From the NCBI GenBank assembly GCA_021414245.1, contig JAIOOU010000003.1, positions 248,001 to 312,000 on the forward strand: DNA of 64,000 nucleotides, read 5' to 3'. The notes beneath the pieces are model-generated. The model saw nothing but the letters and a program-made list of their open reading frames with translations. It was not told the DNA's origin and did not search any database. Origin of the DNA: Chloroflexota bacterium (lineage in GTDB: Bacteria > Chloroflexota > Anaerolineae > Anaerolineales > Villigracilaceae). Shown in pieces: positions 49,101 to 57,009 of this stretch (the first letter of the stretch is position 1; the number at the start of each line of letters is the position of its first letter). The position numbers and the translations under genes are program-made.

Positions 49101-49405
49101 GGGAGATCGAGAAGCTCACGCGTACGGCGGTGGCCTTGGGTGTCCTGGAACAGCCCAGCATGAAGGAACGCACGGTTTCAATGGCGGAAGGGGATATGCT
49201 GCTGCTGTACACCGACGGCTTGACGGAAGCTTTCAACGAAGCCGGTGAATTATTCGGCGATTCGCGTCTGATGGACGCGCTTAAATCCATCGAAGCCAAT
49301 ACCGCTGACGAAGCCCTCGTGCTGGTCGAGCATCGCTTGAACGAATTTATTGAATCCGTGCCTCTGGGAGATGACCTGACCATGCTGGCGATCAGACGGG
49401 TGTAA
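46133..49405 (+). CDS. Multi-GAF sensor with C-terminal SpoIIE (PP2C) phosphatase
   Basis: Large cytosolic sensor phosphatase (1090 aa). After an N-terminal region of about 150 residues come four GAF domains (about 165-330, 345-500, 515-670, 675-840), followed by a PP2C/SpoIIE phosphatase domain (about 850-1090; [63 protein letters not shown]). Metal-binding aspartates of the phosphatase are present. It would dephosphorylate the STAS protein when the GAF domains sense a ligand or redox state. Four GAF modules make it an unusually complex RsbU. Confidence 0.93.
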   Translation: [1090 protein letters not shown]

Positions 49406-49512
49406 ACAGAATTCATTAAATGCCAAAGTGCATTGCTAGTGTTTCAATTGTGAATACCGCGAAAGTTGTCTTTGTAGGTTTTTAATGAAAAAAGAACATT
49501 AGGAGGATGTGT

Positions 49513-50037
49513 GTGATTGATAGAGTTGTTGTTGTTTGTCCACACTGCAATACTAAAGTACTTCCGAAGTTGAATGGAACTTGCCCAAGTTGTCTCTTAT
49601 TCATAAATAAAGAGTTAAAAAATGTTGATGAAAATGAAAAATCAACTTATGTCAGAAATATTCCTGAGCATTCGGATGTAAACAAACAATCTCCAAACAT
49701 AGAGGTAGGCCAAGAGATTAATCTTGAGTCAAATTCAAAGGAGTTAGTAAAATTTACCCCGAATGGTATTCCAATTCTCACAGATCCGGTTGAACAAGCA
49801 AAAAGGGCTTTGGCGGCTAAAAAGGGCTTGAGAAATATGTTGATTGGGCTTCTGATGTTGGTGCCAGGAGGTATTTTTACCGCTATAGGATACCTAATCG
49901 CACCTGTTGGGGGGAGCTATGTAGTTTGTTACGGAGCGATAATCTTTGGAAGTATAAAATTCATACAGGGACTTGTAGAGTGGCTATCAAATAGAGAAGA
50001 ATCTGCAAATGTGAGTGACAAATTATTTCCTGAATGA
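49513..50037 (+). CDS. AT-rich zinc-ribbon membrane protein (possibly acquired)
   Basis: 174 residues. N-terminal zinc-ribbon motif CPHCNTKVLPKLNGTCPSC, then a polar low-complexity region (about 30-95, rich in Asn, Glu, Ser) and two membrane segments near the C-terminus (about 112-135 and 138-160). AGGAGG lies 6 nt before the GTG at 49513; the ATG six nt upstream would touch the ribosome binding site. Base composition is much more AT-rich than the neighbours, and codon use favours A/T-ending codons, suggesting foreign origin. No family recognised. Confidence 0.7.
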   Translation: MIDRVVVVCPHCNTKVLPKLNGTCPSCLLFINKELKNVDENEKSTYVRNIPEHSDVNKQSPNIEVGQEINLESNSKELVKFTPNGIPILTDPVEQAKRALAAKKGLRNMLIGLLMLVPGGIFTAIGYLIAPVGGSYVVCYGAIIFGSIKFIQGLVEWLSNREESANVSDKLFPE

Positions 50038-50159
50038 AACTCAGAGTCTTTTGGGAAATGGTTAATTGAATGGAAAATTTACAACCTTTTTACATCCACG
50101 CCATACCCTCGTAACCCTCCAGCCCTAAAATCAGCCTTGTAACCTAAAGGAGGCTTACC

Positions 50160-50699
50160 GTGAAAAGCATATTCAAGAAAACTTTAATGGCAGTTTTGTC
50201 CGCCGCCCTCGTCTTTGCGGCGTTCCCGATCAGCAGCGCCTTTGCCCAGGGAGTGACCCCGCCCAAGGGCGAAGTCTCCAATGAAAAGCTGGAGCAGGCC
50301 TGGGCGCACCAGTTGCAGGCCTATGAAATGCTCGGCAAGGGCTTTGAGGATACAGACGGCCAGATTGCAAAAATCCAGGCGCGACTGGATAAGGCCGCTG
50401 CGAACGGCAAGGACGTCGCCGCCCTGCAGGCTGCCCTGGATGCGTTTGCAGCCGCCCTCAAGAATGCCAGGCCGACCTACAATAGCATCAACGGGATCGT
50501 GAATTCTCACCAGGGCTTTGATGCAAGCGGCAAGGTGACCGATTCCGAAAAGGCAAAGTCCACTGTGCAGGAGATGCGTGCGAAGATGCAGCAGCTCAAA
50601 TCCGAAATGAACGCGACCGGCAAGGCATTGCGAGAGGCGCTCAAGGCCTTCCGTGAGGCCAACAAACCGGCAGGTGCGTCAACAGAACGGGATTCGTAA
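50160..50699 (+). CDS. Secreted helical protein of unknown function
   Basis: 179 residues with a GTG start after a perfect AAAGGAGG site. Cleavable signal peptide (AVLSAALVFAAFPISSAFA, cleavage after AFA). The mature part is nearly all helical, with heptad-like charged segments (GQIAKIQARLDKAA, STVQEMRAKMQQLKSEM), similar in shape to periplasmic CpxP/Spy-type helical proteins, but without their motifs. Extracytoplasmic chaperone or structural role possible. Own terminator follows. Confidence 0.72.
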   Translation: MKSIFKKTLMAVLSAALVFAAFPISSAFAQGVTPPKGEVSNEKLEQAWAHQLQAYEMLGKGFEDTDGQIAKIQARLDKAAANGKDVAALQAALDAFAAALKNARPTYNSINGIVNSHQGFDASGKVTDSEKAKSTVQEMRAKMQQLKSEMNATGKALREALKAFREANKPAGASTERDS

Positions 50700-50718
50700 T
50701 TCAGCTCGATCATTCAAG

Positions 50719-50757
50719 AGCAACGGCATGGGTCTCCTGTGCCGTTGCTTCTTTTAT
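50719..50757 (+). terminator. Terminator after the secreted helical protein gene
   Basis: Stem AGCAACGGCA (50719-50728) with TGCCGTTGCT (50740-50749), 11-base loop, then TCTTTTATATT. Confidence 0.85.
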
Positions 50758-50761
50758 ATTA

Positions 50762-50940
50762 GACCTCTTGCATAAGTTACAAGGCTTTTACGTGTAAAAC
50801 CTTTTTGAACCACTGAGACACGGAAACACCGAGAAAAAATAATCAAAAACTCCGTGGCTCGGTGTCTCCGTGGTTAGGATTTTTGACTTTTGCAAGAGGT
50901 GTGTCTCCGTGGTTAGGATTTTTGACTTTTGCAAGAGGTC
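50762..50940. mobile_element. MITE-like non-coding element
   Basis: About 180 bases with terminal inverted repeats: GACCTCTTGCATAAGT (50762) at the left and, inverted, ACTTTTGCAAGAGGTC (50925-50940) at the right, one mismatch in 16. Inside are arms CACTGAGACACGGAAACACCGAG and CTCGGTGTCTCCGTGGTT, of the CACTGAGACAC...GTGTCTCCGTGG type seen as dispersed repeats in many genomes. No ORF. The rest of the gap to the ridA gene holds nothing else. Confidence 0.7.
50862..50939. repeat. Exact tandem duplication of 39 bases
   Basis: The unit beginning GTGTCTCCGTGGTTAGGATT and ending TTTTGCAAGAGGT occurs at 50862-50900 and again at 50901-50939 without any change. It is the right end of the MITE-like element, duplicated once. 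Confidence 0.92.
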
Positions 50941-51047
50941 AATTTATACACTGTGCAGCGACATGCACTTTTACCCTAAAGTCATTTCTGTATTAAAATG
51001 AAATCATCGGTTATTGTTCGCAGACTCCATTCGTCAAAGAGGTGCTC

Positions 51048-51431
51048 ATGAAAAAGAAAATCATTCATACGGAAAAGGCTCCGAAAGCCATCGGTCCGTA
51101 CTCGCAGGCCATCCGGACCGAGTCCATGGTGTACACTGCGGGCCAAATCGGTCTTGACCCGGTCTCCGGGGAATTGGTCTCCGCCAGTGTTGAGGAACAA
51201 ACCCGTCAGGCGCTGACCAATATCCGCAATGTGCTCGAAACTGCGGGATCGTCCATTGACAATGTGGTCAAAACCACGGTCTTTCTCAAGGACATGAATG
51301 ACTTTTCAAAAATGAACGCCATCTATGCTGAATTCTTCGGTGAAAATCCCCCCGCACGCAGTACCATTGCGGTGGCGGGTTTGCCCAAGGGTGGATTGGT
51401 GGAGATCGAAGCCGTGGCTTTGCTCTCATAA
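51048..51431 (+). CDS. ridA: RidA family reactive intermediate deaminase
   Basis: 127 residues, classical RidA. KAPKAIGPYSQAI at the N-terminus, AGQIGLDPVSGEL, QALTNIRNVLETAG, VVKTTVFLKDMNDF and ARSTIAVAGLPKGGLVEIEAVAL; the catalytic Arg and the conserved Glu of the active site (LVEIEA) are present. Hydrolyses 2-aminoacrylate and other enamines to oxoacids and ammonia. Start ATG 51048; a GTG six nt earlier is also possible. Separate from the RidA paralog at 11 kb. Followed by a two-component system 2 nt downstream. Confidence 0.95.
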   Translation: MKKKIIHTEKAPKAIGPYSQAIRTESMVYTAGQIGLDPVSGELVSASVEEQTRQALTNIRNVLETAGSSIDNVVKTTVFLKDMNDFSKMNAIYAEFFGENPPARSTIAVAGLPKGGLVEIEAVALLS

Positions 51432-51433
51432 GC

Positions 51434-52114
51434 ATGATCCCGGAACTGATCCTGATTGTTGACGACGAACCTTCCATCGTCAAGCTCGCGCGCCTGTATT
51501 TCGAGCGGGACGGTTTTCGAGTATTGGAAGTCACCGATGGGGAGGCTGCCCTCGAAGCAGTTTCAAAACAACACCCGGCCCTGATCGTGCTGGACGTGAT
51601 GCTTCCCAAACTGGACGGCTTCGAGGTCTGCCGGAAACTGCGGGCAGGCGGGGATGAGACTCCCATCATCATGTTGACGGCCCGGGACGAAGACATTGAC
51701 AAGATCCTCGGCCTCGAATTGGGTGCAGATGATTACCTGACCAAGCCTTTTAATCCGCGTGAATTGACTGCGCGTGTCAAAGCAGTTCTGCGCAGAACGG
51801 AGACTCGCAAGCAGGGGGGTGACAAGCCGATCCACCACGGAGACCTGATCATTGACCCCACCACGCGGGAAGCCCGCATCGCCTCGCGGACCCTCGACCT
51901 GCGTACACAGGAATTTGATCTGTTGCTCACCCTGGCAGAACAGCCCGGCCGCGTATTCACAAGGGAGCAATTGCTTCAGCAGGCCTGGGGTTTTGATTAT
52001 TACGGTCAGACCCGCACGGTGGATGTACATATCGCGCATCTGCGCAAAAAGCTGGATGGTGGAAAAGTGGGCATTGAAACTGTCACGGGTGTGGGATACA
52101 AGCTGGTCGTGTGA
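51434..52114 (+). CDS. OmpR/PhoB family response regulator
   Basis: 226 residues. Receiver domain about 1-120 with acidic pair LIVDDEPSIV, phosphoacceptor Asp54 (LIVLDVMLPKLDGFEVCRKLR) and Lys in YLTKPFNPREL. Winged-helix DNA-binding domain about 135-226 (DLRTQEFDLLLTLAEQPGRVFTREQLLQQAWGFDYYGQTRTVDVHIAHLRKKL). The gene for its histidine kinase overlaps the stop codon. Target genes unknown, but the polysaccharide locus follows directly. Confidence 0.97.
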   Translation: MIPELILIVDDEPSIVKLARLYFERDGFRVLEVTDGEAALEAVSKQHPALIVLDVMLPKLDGFEVCRKLRAGGDETPIIMLTARDEDIDKILGLELGADDYLTKPFNPRELTARVKAVLRRTETRKQGGDKPIHHGDLIIDPTTREARIASRTLDLRTQEFDLLLTLAEQPGRVFTREQLLQQAWGFDYYGQTRTVDVHIAHLRKKLDGGKVGIETVTGVGYKLVV

Positions 52115-53517
52115 TGTTTTCATCCATCCGCTCGCGTTTGTGGTTAAGTTATGCCTTCCTGGTCGGCACGGCCCTCGGGGTGGTGGCGCTTGTTTTACTG
52201 GTGTACCTGATCCGAAACCCGCTTTTATACCGGCAATCCCTTGAACAATTAAAGGTTGTTCAAACTGTTCTTGTAAAAAACGGTGGAGACTCTCTTGAAT
52301 CCGCCGCGGAACGCGTGTCCGGGAATTTTGGTGTTCGCATTGTTTTATTTTCCGGGCAGAAACAGGTTTTATTTGACACATCCGCCCGGGAGGCCTTGGC
52401 ACTTCCATTTCCAAGGAACCGGATTCTATTGCGAAATACACCCATTGTGCGGGATGCCAATAATTCAGCCTGGATCTATTCGATCAAAAAACTGCCTGAC
52501 GGCACCTTTCTGATGGTGGCCACGCCGCGCCCCGCCTTTTCATTGACCAGCCTGTTCGCCGATGAATTTTTGCCTCTCATACTGGAAAGCGGCTTGATCG
52601 CCTTATTTCTTTCCCTGATCGTGGCTTTCTTTTTTGCGCGCTGGATCGCGGACCCCTTGCAGAGTGTGATCGTGGCTGCGCGTTCGCCCTGGCCTGCAGT
52701 CCCGTCGGCGCAGCCGAAGCCTGTCGAAGTACGCGGCCCGCTCGAGGTCCAGGAATTGACCCGTGCCTTTAATTCCATGATGGTACGCATGCACGCGAGT
52801 CAACAATCCCAGCGTGACTTTGTGGCGAATGTGTCGCATGAATTGAAGACGCCCCTGACCTCGATCCAGGGTTTTGCCCAGGCCATTTTGGACGGAACAG
52901 CGGAGTCCAATGAAGCCCGTCAACAGGCGGCCCAGGTGATTTATGATGAATCCGGGCGCATGCATCGCATGGTGCTGGACCTGCTTGATCTGGCCCGGCT
53001 GGACGGGGGCACCGCTGATATCACGATGGGACCGGTGGATATGCGTGCCATGTTGAATGCGGTGGCGGAAAAATTCACACCCCAGCTGCAAAGGAAGGGT
53101 GTGGACATCACTGTTGCGGTTGATGAGCCCCTGCCGCCCATTCGGGCCGATGGGGACCGTGTGGCCCGGGTCCTTGTCATTCTTGTGGACAATTCCTTAA
53201 AGTTTACACCTCGCGGAGGATTGATCTCGCTCAAGGCTTCGATCATTAATGAAGAGCTGGTTGTTTCAGTGCTGGATACCGGTTCGGGTATTCCCGAGGA
53301 GGCACAAGCGCATATTTTTGATCGTTTTTATCAGGCCGACCCGGCGAGAAAGGGCGGGGAAAAACACGGTGCAGGATTGGGGCTTGCCATTGCGAAGGAG
53401 ATCGTGCTGGCGCATGGTGGTAGAATTACCCTCCGCAGTAAGTTGGGGAAGGGAACATCCTTTGAGGTATCCCTGCCTTTGCCGGGAAGTTCGAAAAATA
53501 TACCCGTTCGCCGTTAA
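52114..53517 (+). CDS. Sensor histidine kinase
   Basis: 467 residues. Two membrane helices (about 8-30 and 155-178) enclose an extracytoplasmic sensor region. A HAMP-like linker, then HisKA with His242 in FVANVSHELKTPLTSIQGFAQ, and HATPase with N box LVDNSLKFTPRG, DTGSGIPEE and GAGLGLAIAKEIV. Pairs with the regulator gene it overlaps. The linker after the second helix contains a proline-rich insert (AVPSAQPKPVEVRGP) whose DNA looks like a dispersed repeat. ATG 52114 preferred; GTG 52111 is an alternative. Confidence 0.93.
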   Translation: MFSSIRSRLWLSYAFLVGTALGVVALVLLVYLIRNPLLYRQSLEQLKVVQTVLVKNGGDSLESAAERVSGNFGVRIVLFSGQKQVLFDTSAREALALPFPRNRILLRNTPIVRDANNSAWIYSIKKLPDGTFLMVATPRPAFSLTSLFADEFLPLILESGLIALFLSLIVAFFFARWIADPLQSVIVAARSPWPAVPSAQPKPVEVRGPLEVQELTRAFNSMMVRMHASQQSQRDFVANVSHELKTPLTSIQGFAQAILDGTAESNEARQQAAQVIYDESGRMHRMVLDLLDLARLDGGTADITMGPVDMRAMLNAVAEKFTPQLQRKGVDITVAVDEPLPPIRADGDRVARVLVILVDNSLKFTPRGGLISLKASIINEELVVSVLDTGSGIPEEAQAHIFDRFYQADPARKGGEKHGAGLGLAIAKEIVLAHGGRITLRSKLGKGTSFEVSLPLPGSSKNIPVRR

Positions 53518-53570
53518 TACACCCCGCCGCCTTGTTTTTTGGCGGCGATACGTTGCCTACTAAATCACAA

Positions 53571-54587
53571 ATGACCATGACCCCATTTGTTTCGATCATC
53601 GTCCCTTGCTACAATGAAGAGGCCACCATCCGCCATCTGCTTGAGTCCGTCCTCGCGCAGACCTATCCACGTGCACAAATGGAACTGGTCATCGCGGACG
53701 GCATGTCCTCAGATGGAACGCGGACCCTGATTGAGGCCTTTCAAAAGGAACACAGCGATCTAACGATCCGGGTGGTGGAGAATTCGACACGGACCATTCC
53801 ATCGGGACTGAATCAGGCCATCCGTGAGTCGCGAGGCGAACTGATCGTCCGCCTGGATGCGCACTCCATGCCCATTCCTGAGTACGTGGAGCGTTGTGTG
53901 ACAGCCCATGAAATGGGCAAAGGCGACAATGTGGGCGGGGTGTGGGACATCCGCGCTGGCGCCGATACCTGGATCGCGCAATCAATTTCTTTTGCAGCGG
54001 CCCATCCTCTTGGAGTGGGCGATGCCCTTTACCGCCTTCATCCCGGGGAAGGCTCGGTGGATACCGTCCCGTTTGGTTCGTTCCGCCGCACCTTGATCGA
54101 CAGGATCGGTGCCTTCGATGAGACACTGCTGGCGAATGAAGATTATGAATTCAATACGCGGGTGCGGAATTCCGGGGGAACGGTTTTCCTGGATCCGACC
54201 ATCCGCTCCGTTTATTTCTCGCGGAGTACACTCGGCATGCTGGCAAGTCAATACTGGCGGTATGGTTTCTGGAAATTCAGGATGTTAAGAAGATACCCCC
54301 GTACTCTGCGTTGGCGTCAGGCGTTGCCGCCTGCATTTGTTTTGAACCTGATGCTGCTGAGTGTGTTATCCTTGTTTGCTGTATGGGCCCGCTATTTTTT
54401 TGCCATCCAGGTATTTTCGTATTTTTTTGTGCTGGGGCTGGCCGGGTTGAAGCTGGCTTTTGAAAAAGGAAGGATTTCCCTCCTGATCGGTTTGCCGCTT
54501 GCGATCATGACCATGCATTTCTCATGGGGCGGCGGATTCCTGTGGAGCGGTATTTCGAGTTTGTTTCCTGCAAATAAAAATGGCTGA
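53571..54587 (+). CDS. Family 2 glycosyltransferase, ExoA-like
   Basis: 338 residues. GT-A fold N-terminal part: SIIVPCYNEEATIRHLLESVLAQTYP, ELVIADGMSSDGTRTLIE, and LIVRLDAHSMPIPEY; three C-terminal membrane helices (about 250-335). Resembles succinoglycan glycosyltransferase ExoA and other polyprenyl-linked saccharide transferases. First gene of the polysaccharide locus, overlapping the next gene by 8 nt. ATG 53571 or 53577 are both possible; an earlier in-frame TTG lies in a GC-rich hairpin. Acceptor and sugar unknown. Confidence 0.85.
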   Translation: MTMTPFVSIIVPCYNEEATIRHLLESVLAQTYPRAQMELVIADGMSSDGTRTLIEAFQKEHSDLTIRVVENSTRTIPSGLNQAIRESRGELIVRLDAHSMPIPEYVERCVTAHEMGKGDNVGGVWDIRAGADTWIAQSISFAAAHPLGVGDALYRLHPGEGSVDTVPFGSFRRTLIDRIGAFDETLLANEDYEFNTRVRNSGGTVFLDPTIRSVYFSRSTLGMLASQYWRYGFWKFRMLRRYPRTLRWRQALPPAFVLNLMLLSVLSLFAVWARYFFAIQVFSYFFVLGLAGLKLAFEKGRISLLIGLPLAIMTMHFSWGGGFLWSGISSLFPANKNG

Positions 54588-56034
54588 TATTCAAAGACCT
54601 TCTTTTCGATTAAGACCCAGTGAGCAGCGTACGATCCTGGTGATCGGCGATCTGGTCGCATCCGCAGGCGCGATGTTTCTCGCGTTATATATCTGGTATG
54701 AGATCAATCTCTATAAATTGATCCAGAGCGGCCTTTCCCCGGCCCGCGCTGCGCGTGCTCTTGAAGTAAACAACAACAATTATCCGGTCTGGTTTTACCT
54801 TTTGCCCCTGGTTTGGTTGTTATTAATGGTGGATTCCTATGAGGTCCATACGGCAGGAAGCTGGAGGAAAACCCTACGGGCAATTGCGGTGGCTCCGATC
54901 GTCGGATTGCTGGGATATTCACTCCTGTTCACGATCAATCAGGACCCGACCAACTCCTTGCCCCGTATTGGGGTGGGCGCCTTTCTGGTGCTCGCATCCC
55001 TTTTGACCCTGACCTGGCGCGCGATCTATATCAGGCTTTACACCTCTTCAGGCTTGCTGCGCCGGGTCTTGATCGTTGGGGCTGGCAAGGCCGGTTACTC
55101 CCTGGCGGATATTTATCGAAAATTCATCCCGCCGCCTTTTCTGCTGGTCGGGTTCATCGACGACGACCCCAAAAAGCAGGGAAAGACCCATCAGGGATTT
55201 CCGATTTTGGGGCCCAGTAAGAAACTGCTTGCGATCATTGAAGATCATCAGGTCTCGGATATTATCGTTGCCATCAACGGCGAGATCAAAGGCGAGACTT
55301 TTCAAACGATCCTGGATGCCCAGGAACGTGGAATAGAGGTCACGCGGATGCAGATCATGTATGAGGAACTGACCCAGCGCGTCCCGGTCGAACATCTTGA
55401 ATCAGACTGGGTCATCCGTTCCTTTGTCGACCAGGTGCGGGTCAGCGGGGTGTACGAACTGTTCAAACGATTGATGGACATCGTTGGCGGACTGGTGGGC
55501 GTGCTGATCTTTGCGATCACTTTTCCGATCACTGCCATTGCCATTGTCCTGGAAAGCGGATTTCCCATTTTTTATTCTCAGGAAAGGCTGGGCAAGGGCG
55601 GACGCCTGTTCAGGATCTATAAGTATCGTTCCATGCTTCAACATGCGGAGGCGGATGGCGAGGCAAAACTTGCAGTTGAAAACGACCCGCGGGTTACACG
55701 GGTGGGAAATTTTCTGCGGCGCAGCCGTCTCGACGAGGTGCCGCAATTTTTCAGCGTGCTGTTAGGTGAAATGAGCCTGGTGGGACCCCGCGCCGAAAGA
55801 CCCGAACTCGTTGCCCAGTTCCAGAAGCAAATCCCCTTTTACCGGGCGCGCCTGCTGGTCAAACCCGGTCTGACAGGTTGGGCGCAGATCAATTATGGCT
55901 ATGTTTCCAATGTCAAGGAAACCGTTGTTAAACTCGAGTACGACCTGTATTACATTAAACATCGCACCTTGGGCATGGACATCAACATTGTGTTGCGCAC
56001 CATCGGCACCGTGTTACGCAGGACGGGCAGATAA
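54580..56034 (+). CDS. Polyprenyl-phosphate glycosyl-1-phosphate transferase (WcaJ/UndP-sugar transferase type)
   Basis: 484 residues. N-terminal membrane region with about five helices, a Rossmann-type CoA-binding-like middle domain ([33 protein letters not shown]) and the C-terminal sugar-transferase domain (about 295-484; [67 protein letters not shown]). Initiates polysaccharide repeat synthesis by adding a sugar phosphate to undecaprenyl phosphate. Start overlaps the GT2 gene. Confidence 0.92.
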   Translation: MADIQRPSFRLRPSEQRTILVIGDLVASAGAMFLALYIWYEINLYKLIQSGLSPARAARALEVNNNNYPVWFYLLPLVWLLLMVDSYEVHTAGSWRKTLRAIAVAPIVGLLGYSLLFTINQDPTNSLPRIGVGAFLVLASLLTLTWRAIYIRLYTSSGLLRRVLIVGAGKAGYSLADIYRKFIPPPFLLVGFIDDDPKKQGKTHQGFPILGPSKKLLAIIEDHQVSDIIVAINGEIKGETFQTILDAQERGIEVTRMQIMYEELTQRVPVEHLESDWVIRSFVDQVRVSGVYELFKRLMDIVGGLVGVLIFAITFPITAIAIVLESGFPIFYSQERLGKGGRLFRIYKYRSMLQHAEADGEAKLAVENDPRVTRVGNFLRRSRLDEVPQFFSVLLGEMSLVGPRAERPELVAQFQKQIPFYRARLLVKPGLTGWAQINYGYVSNVKETVVKLEYDLYYIKHRTLGMDINIVLRTIGTVLRRTGR

Positions 56035-56958
56035 ATGAAATATCTTGTGACCGGCGGCGCCGGATTTATCGGGTCGCATATTGCAGGCACGCTGCTCAAG
56101 CAGGGTGTACATGTGCGAATCCTGGATAATTTTTCCTCGGGCAGGTATGCGAACCTCAAGGGCTTCGAAGTTGAAATCGTTGAAGGTGACCTGCGTGATG
56201 CTTCTCGCGTCCGTGAGGCCGTGCAGGGTGTGGATGTGATCTTCCATGAAGCGGCTTTTGTATCCGTCCCCGAATCCATGGAAAAGCCCCAGGAATGTTT
56301 TGACGTTAATGTGACCGGAACCTCGGTTATGTTTGACGAAGCCCGCAAGGCGGGTGTGAAACGGGTTGTGATTGCCTCAAGCGCGGCGGTGTATGGCAAT
56401 TCAACGGCCATGCCGTTGGTCGAGGACACTCCGTTGAAGCAGCTTTCGCCCTATGCAACTTCCAAACGCATCGATGAAATGTACGCCGAACTGTTCACCA
56501 GTCAATTTGGGCTGGAAGTCGCCGCCCTGCGTTACTTCAATGTCTACGGTCCCCGCCAGCGGCCGGATTCCATGTACGCTGCAGCTGTCCCGATTTTTAT
56601 CCGGCGTATGCTCGATAATAAACCCATCACCATCTATGGAGACGGTGGACAAAGCCGGGACCTGGTCAATGTTCGCGATGTGGTCCAGGCCAACCTGCTG
56701 GCTGCGCAGCATCCGGCCGCCCCGGGCCAGATCTTCAATGTTTGCACGGGCGTTGAGACCCGCCTGCTGGATCTGCTCGATATTCTTTACGAATTCTTTC
56801 CCAATGCGCCCAGGCATGTCCATGCTGAGCCGCGTGCAGGTGACATTTACCGCTCCATCGGAACCCCCCGCAAAGCCATGGATATTCTCGGGTTCAAGCC
56901 ACAGGTATCCCTGGTGGATGGTATTCGGGAAGCGGTGGAAGCTATGCGTAGTGCGTAA
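56035..56958 (+). CDS. NAD-dependent sugar-nucleotide epimerase (UDP-glucose 4-epimerase-like)
   Basis: 307 residues. Cofactor motif GGAGFIGSHIAG at the N-terminus, FHEAAFVSVPESMEKP, catalytic Ser/Tyr/Lys as IASSAAVYGNS and YATSK (SPYATSKRIDEMYAEL), then YFNVYGPRQRPDSMYAAA. Epimerises a UDP-sugar (glucose/galactose or N-acetyl forms) for the polysaccharide. Starts right after the stop of the preceding transferase gene. Substrate preference cannot be read by eye. Confidence 0.92.
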   Translation: MKYLVTGGAGFIGSHIAGTLLKQGVHVRILDNFSSGRYANLKGFEVEIVEGDLRDASRVREAVQGVDVIFHEAAFVSVPESMEKPQECFDVNVTGTSVMFDEARKAGVKRVVIASSAAVYGNSTAMPLVEDTPLKQLSPYATSKRIDEMYAELFTSQFGLEVAALRYFNVYGPRQRPDSMYAAAVPIFIRRMLDNKPITIYGDGGQSRDLVNVRDVVQANLLAAQHPAAPGQIFNVCTGVETRLLDLLDILYEFFPNAPRHVHAEPRAGDIYRSIGTPRKAMDILGFKPQVSLVDGIREAVEAMRSA

Positions 56959-57009
56959 TATTCCTTCACCTGTTTTCCGTCTTTATTTTTCTGGTTCCTA
57001 CCTTTCCTC

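Noticed and set aside
49406-49506. Attachment site or tRNA remnant next to the AT-rich gene
   Set aside because: No tRNA-like sequence or direct repeat flanking the gene was found.
50862-50939. Tandem 39-nt units as the start of a CRISPR array
   Set aside because: Only two units, directly adjacent with no spacer, and no cas genes; better explained as a duplicated repeat end.
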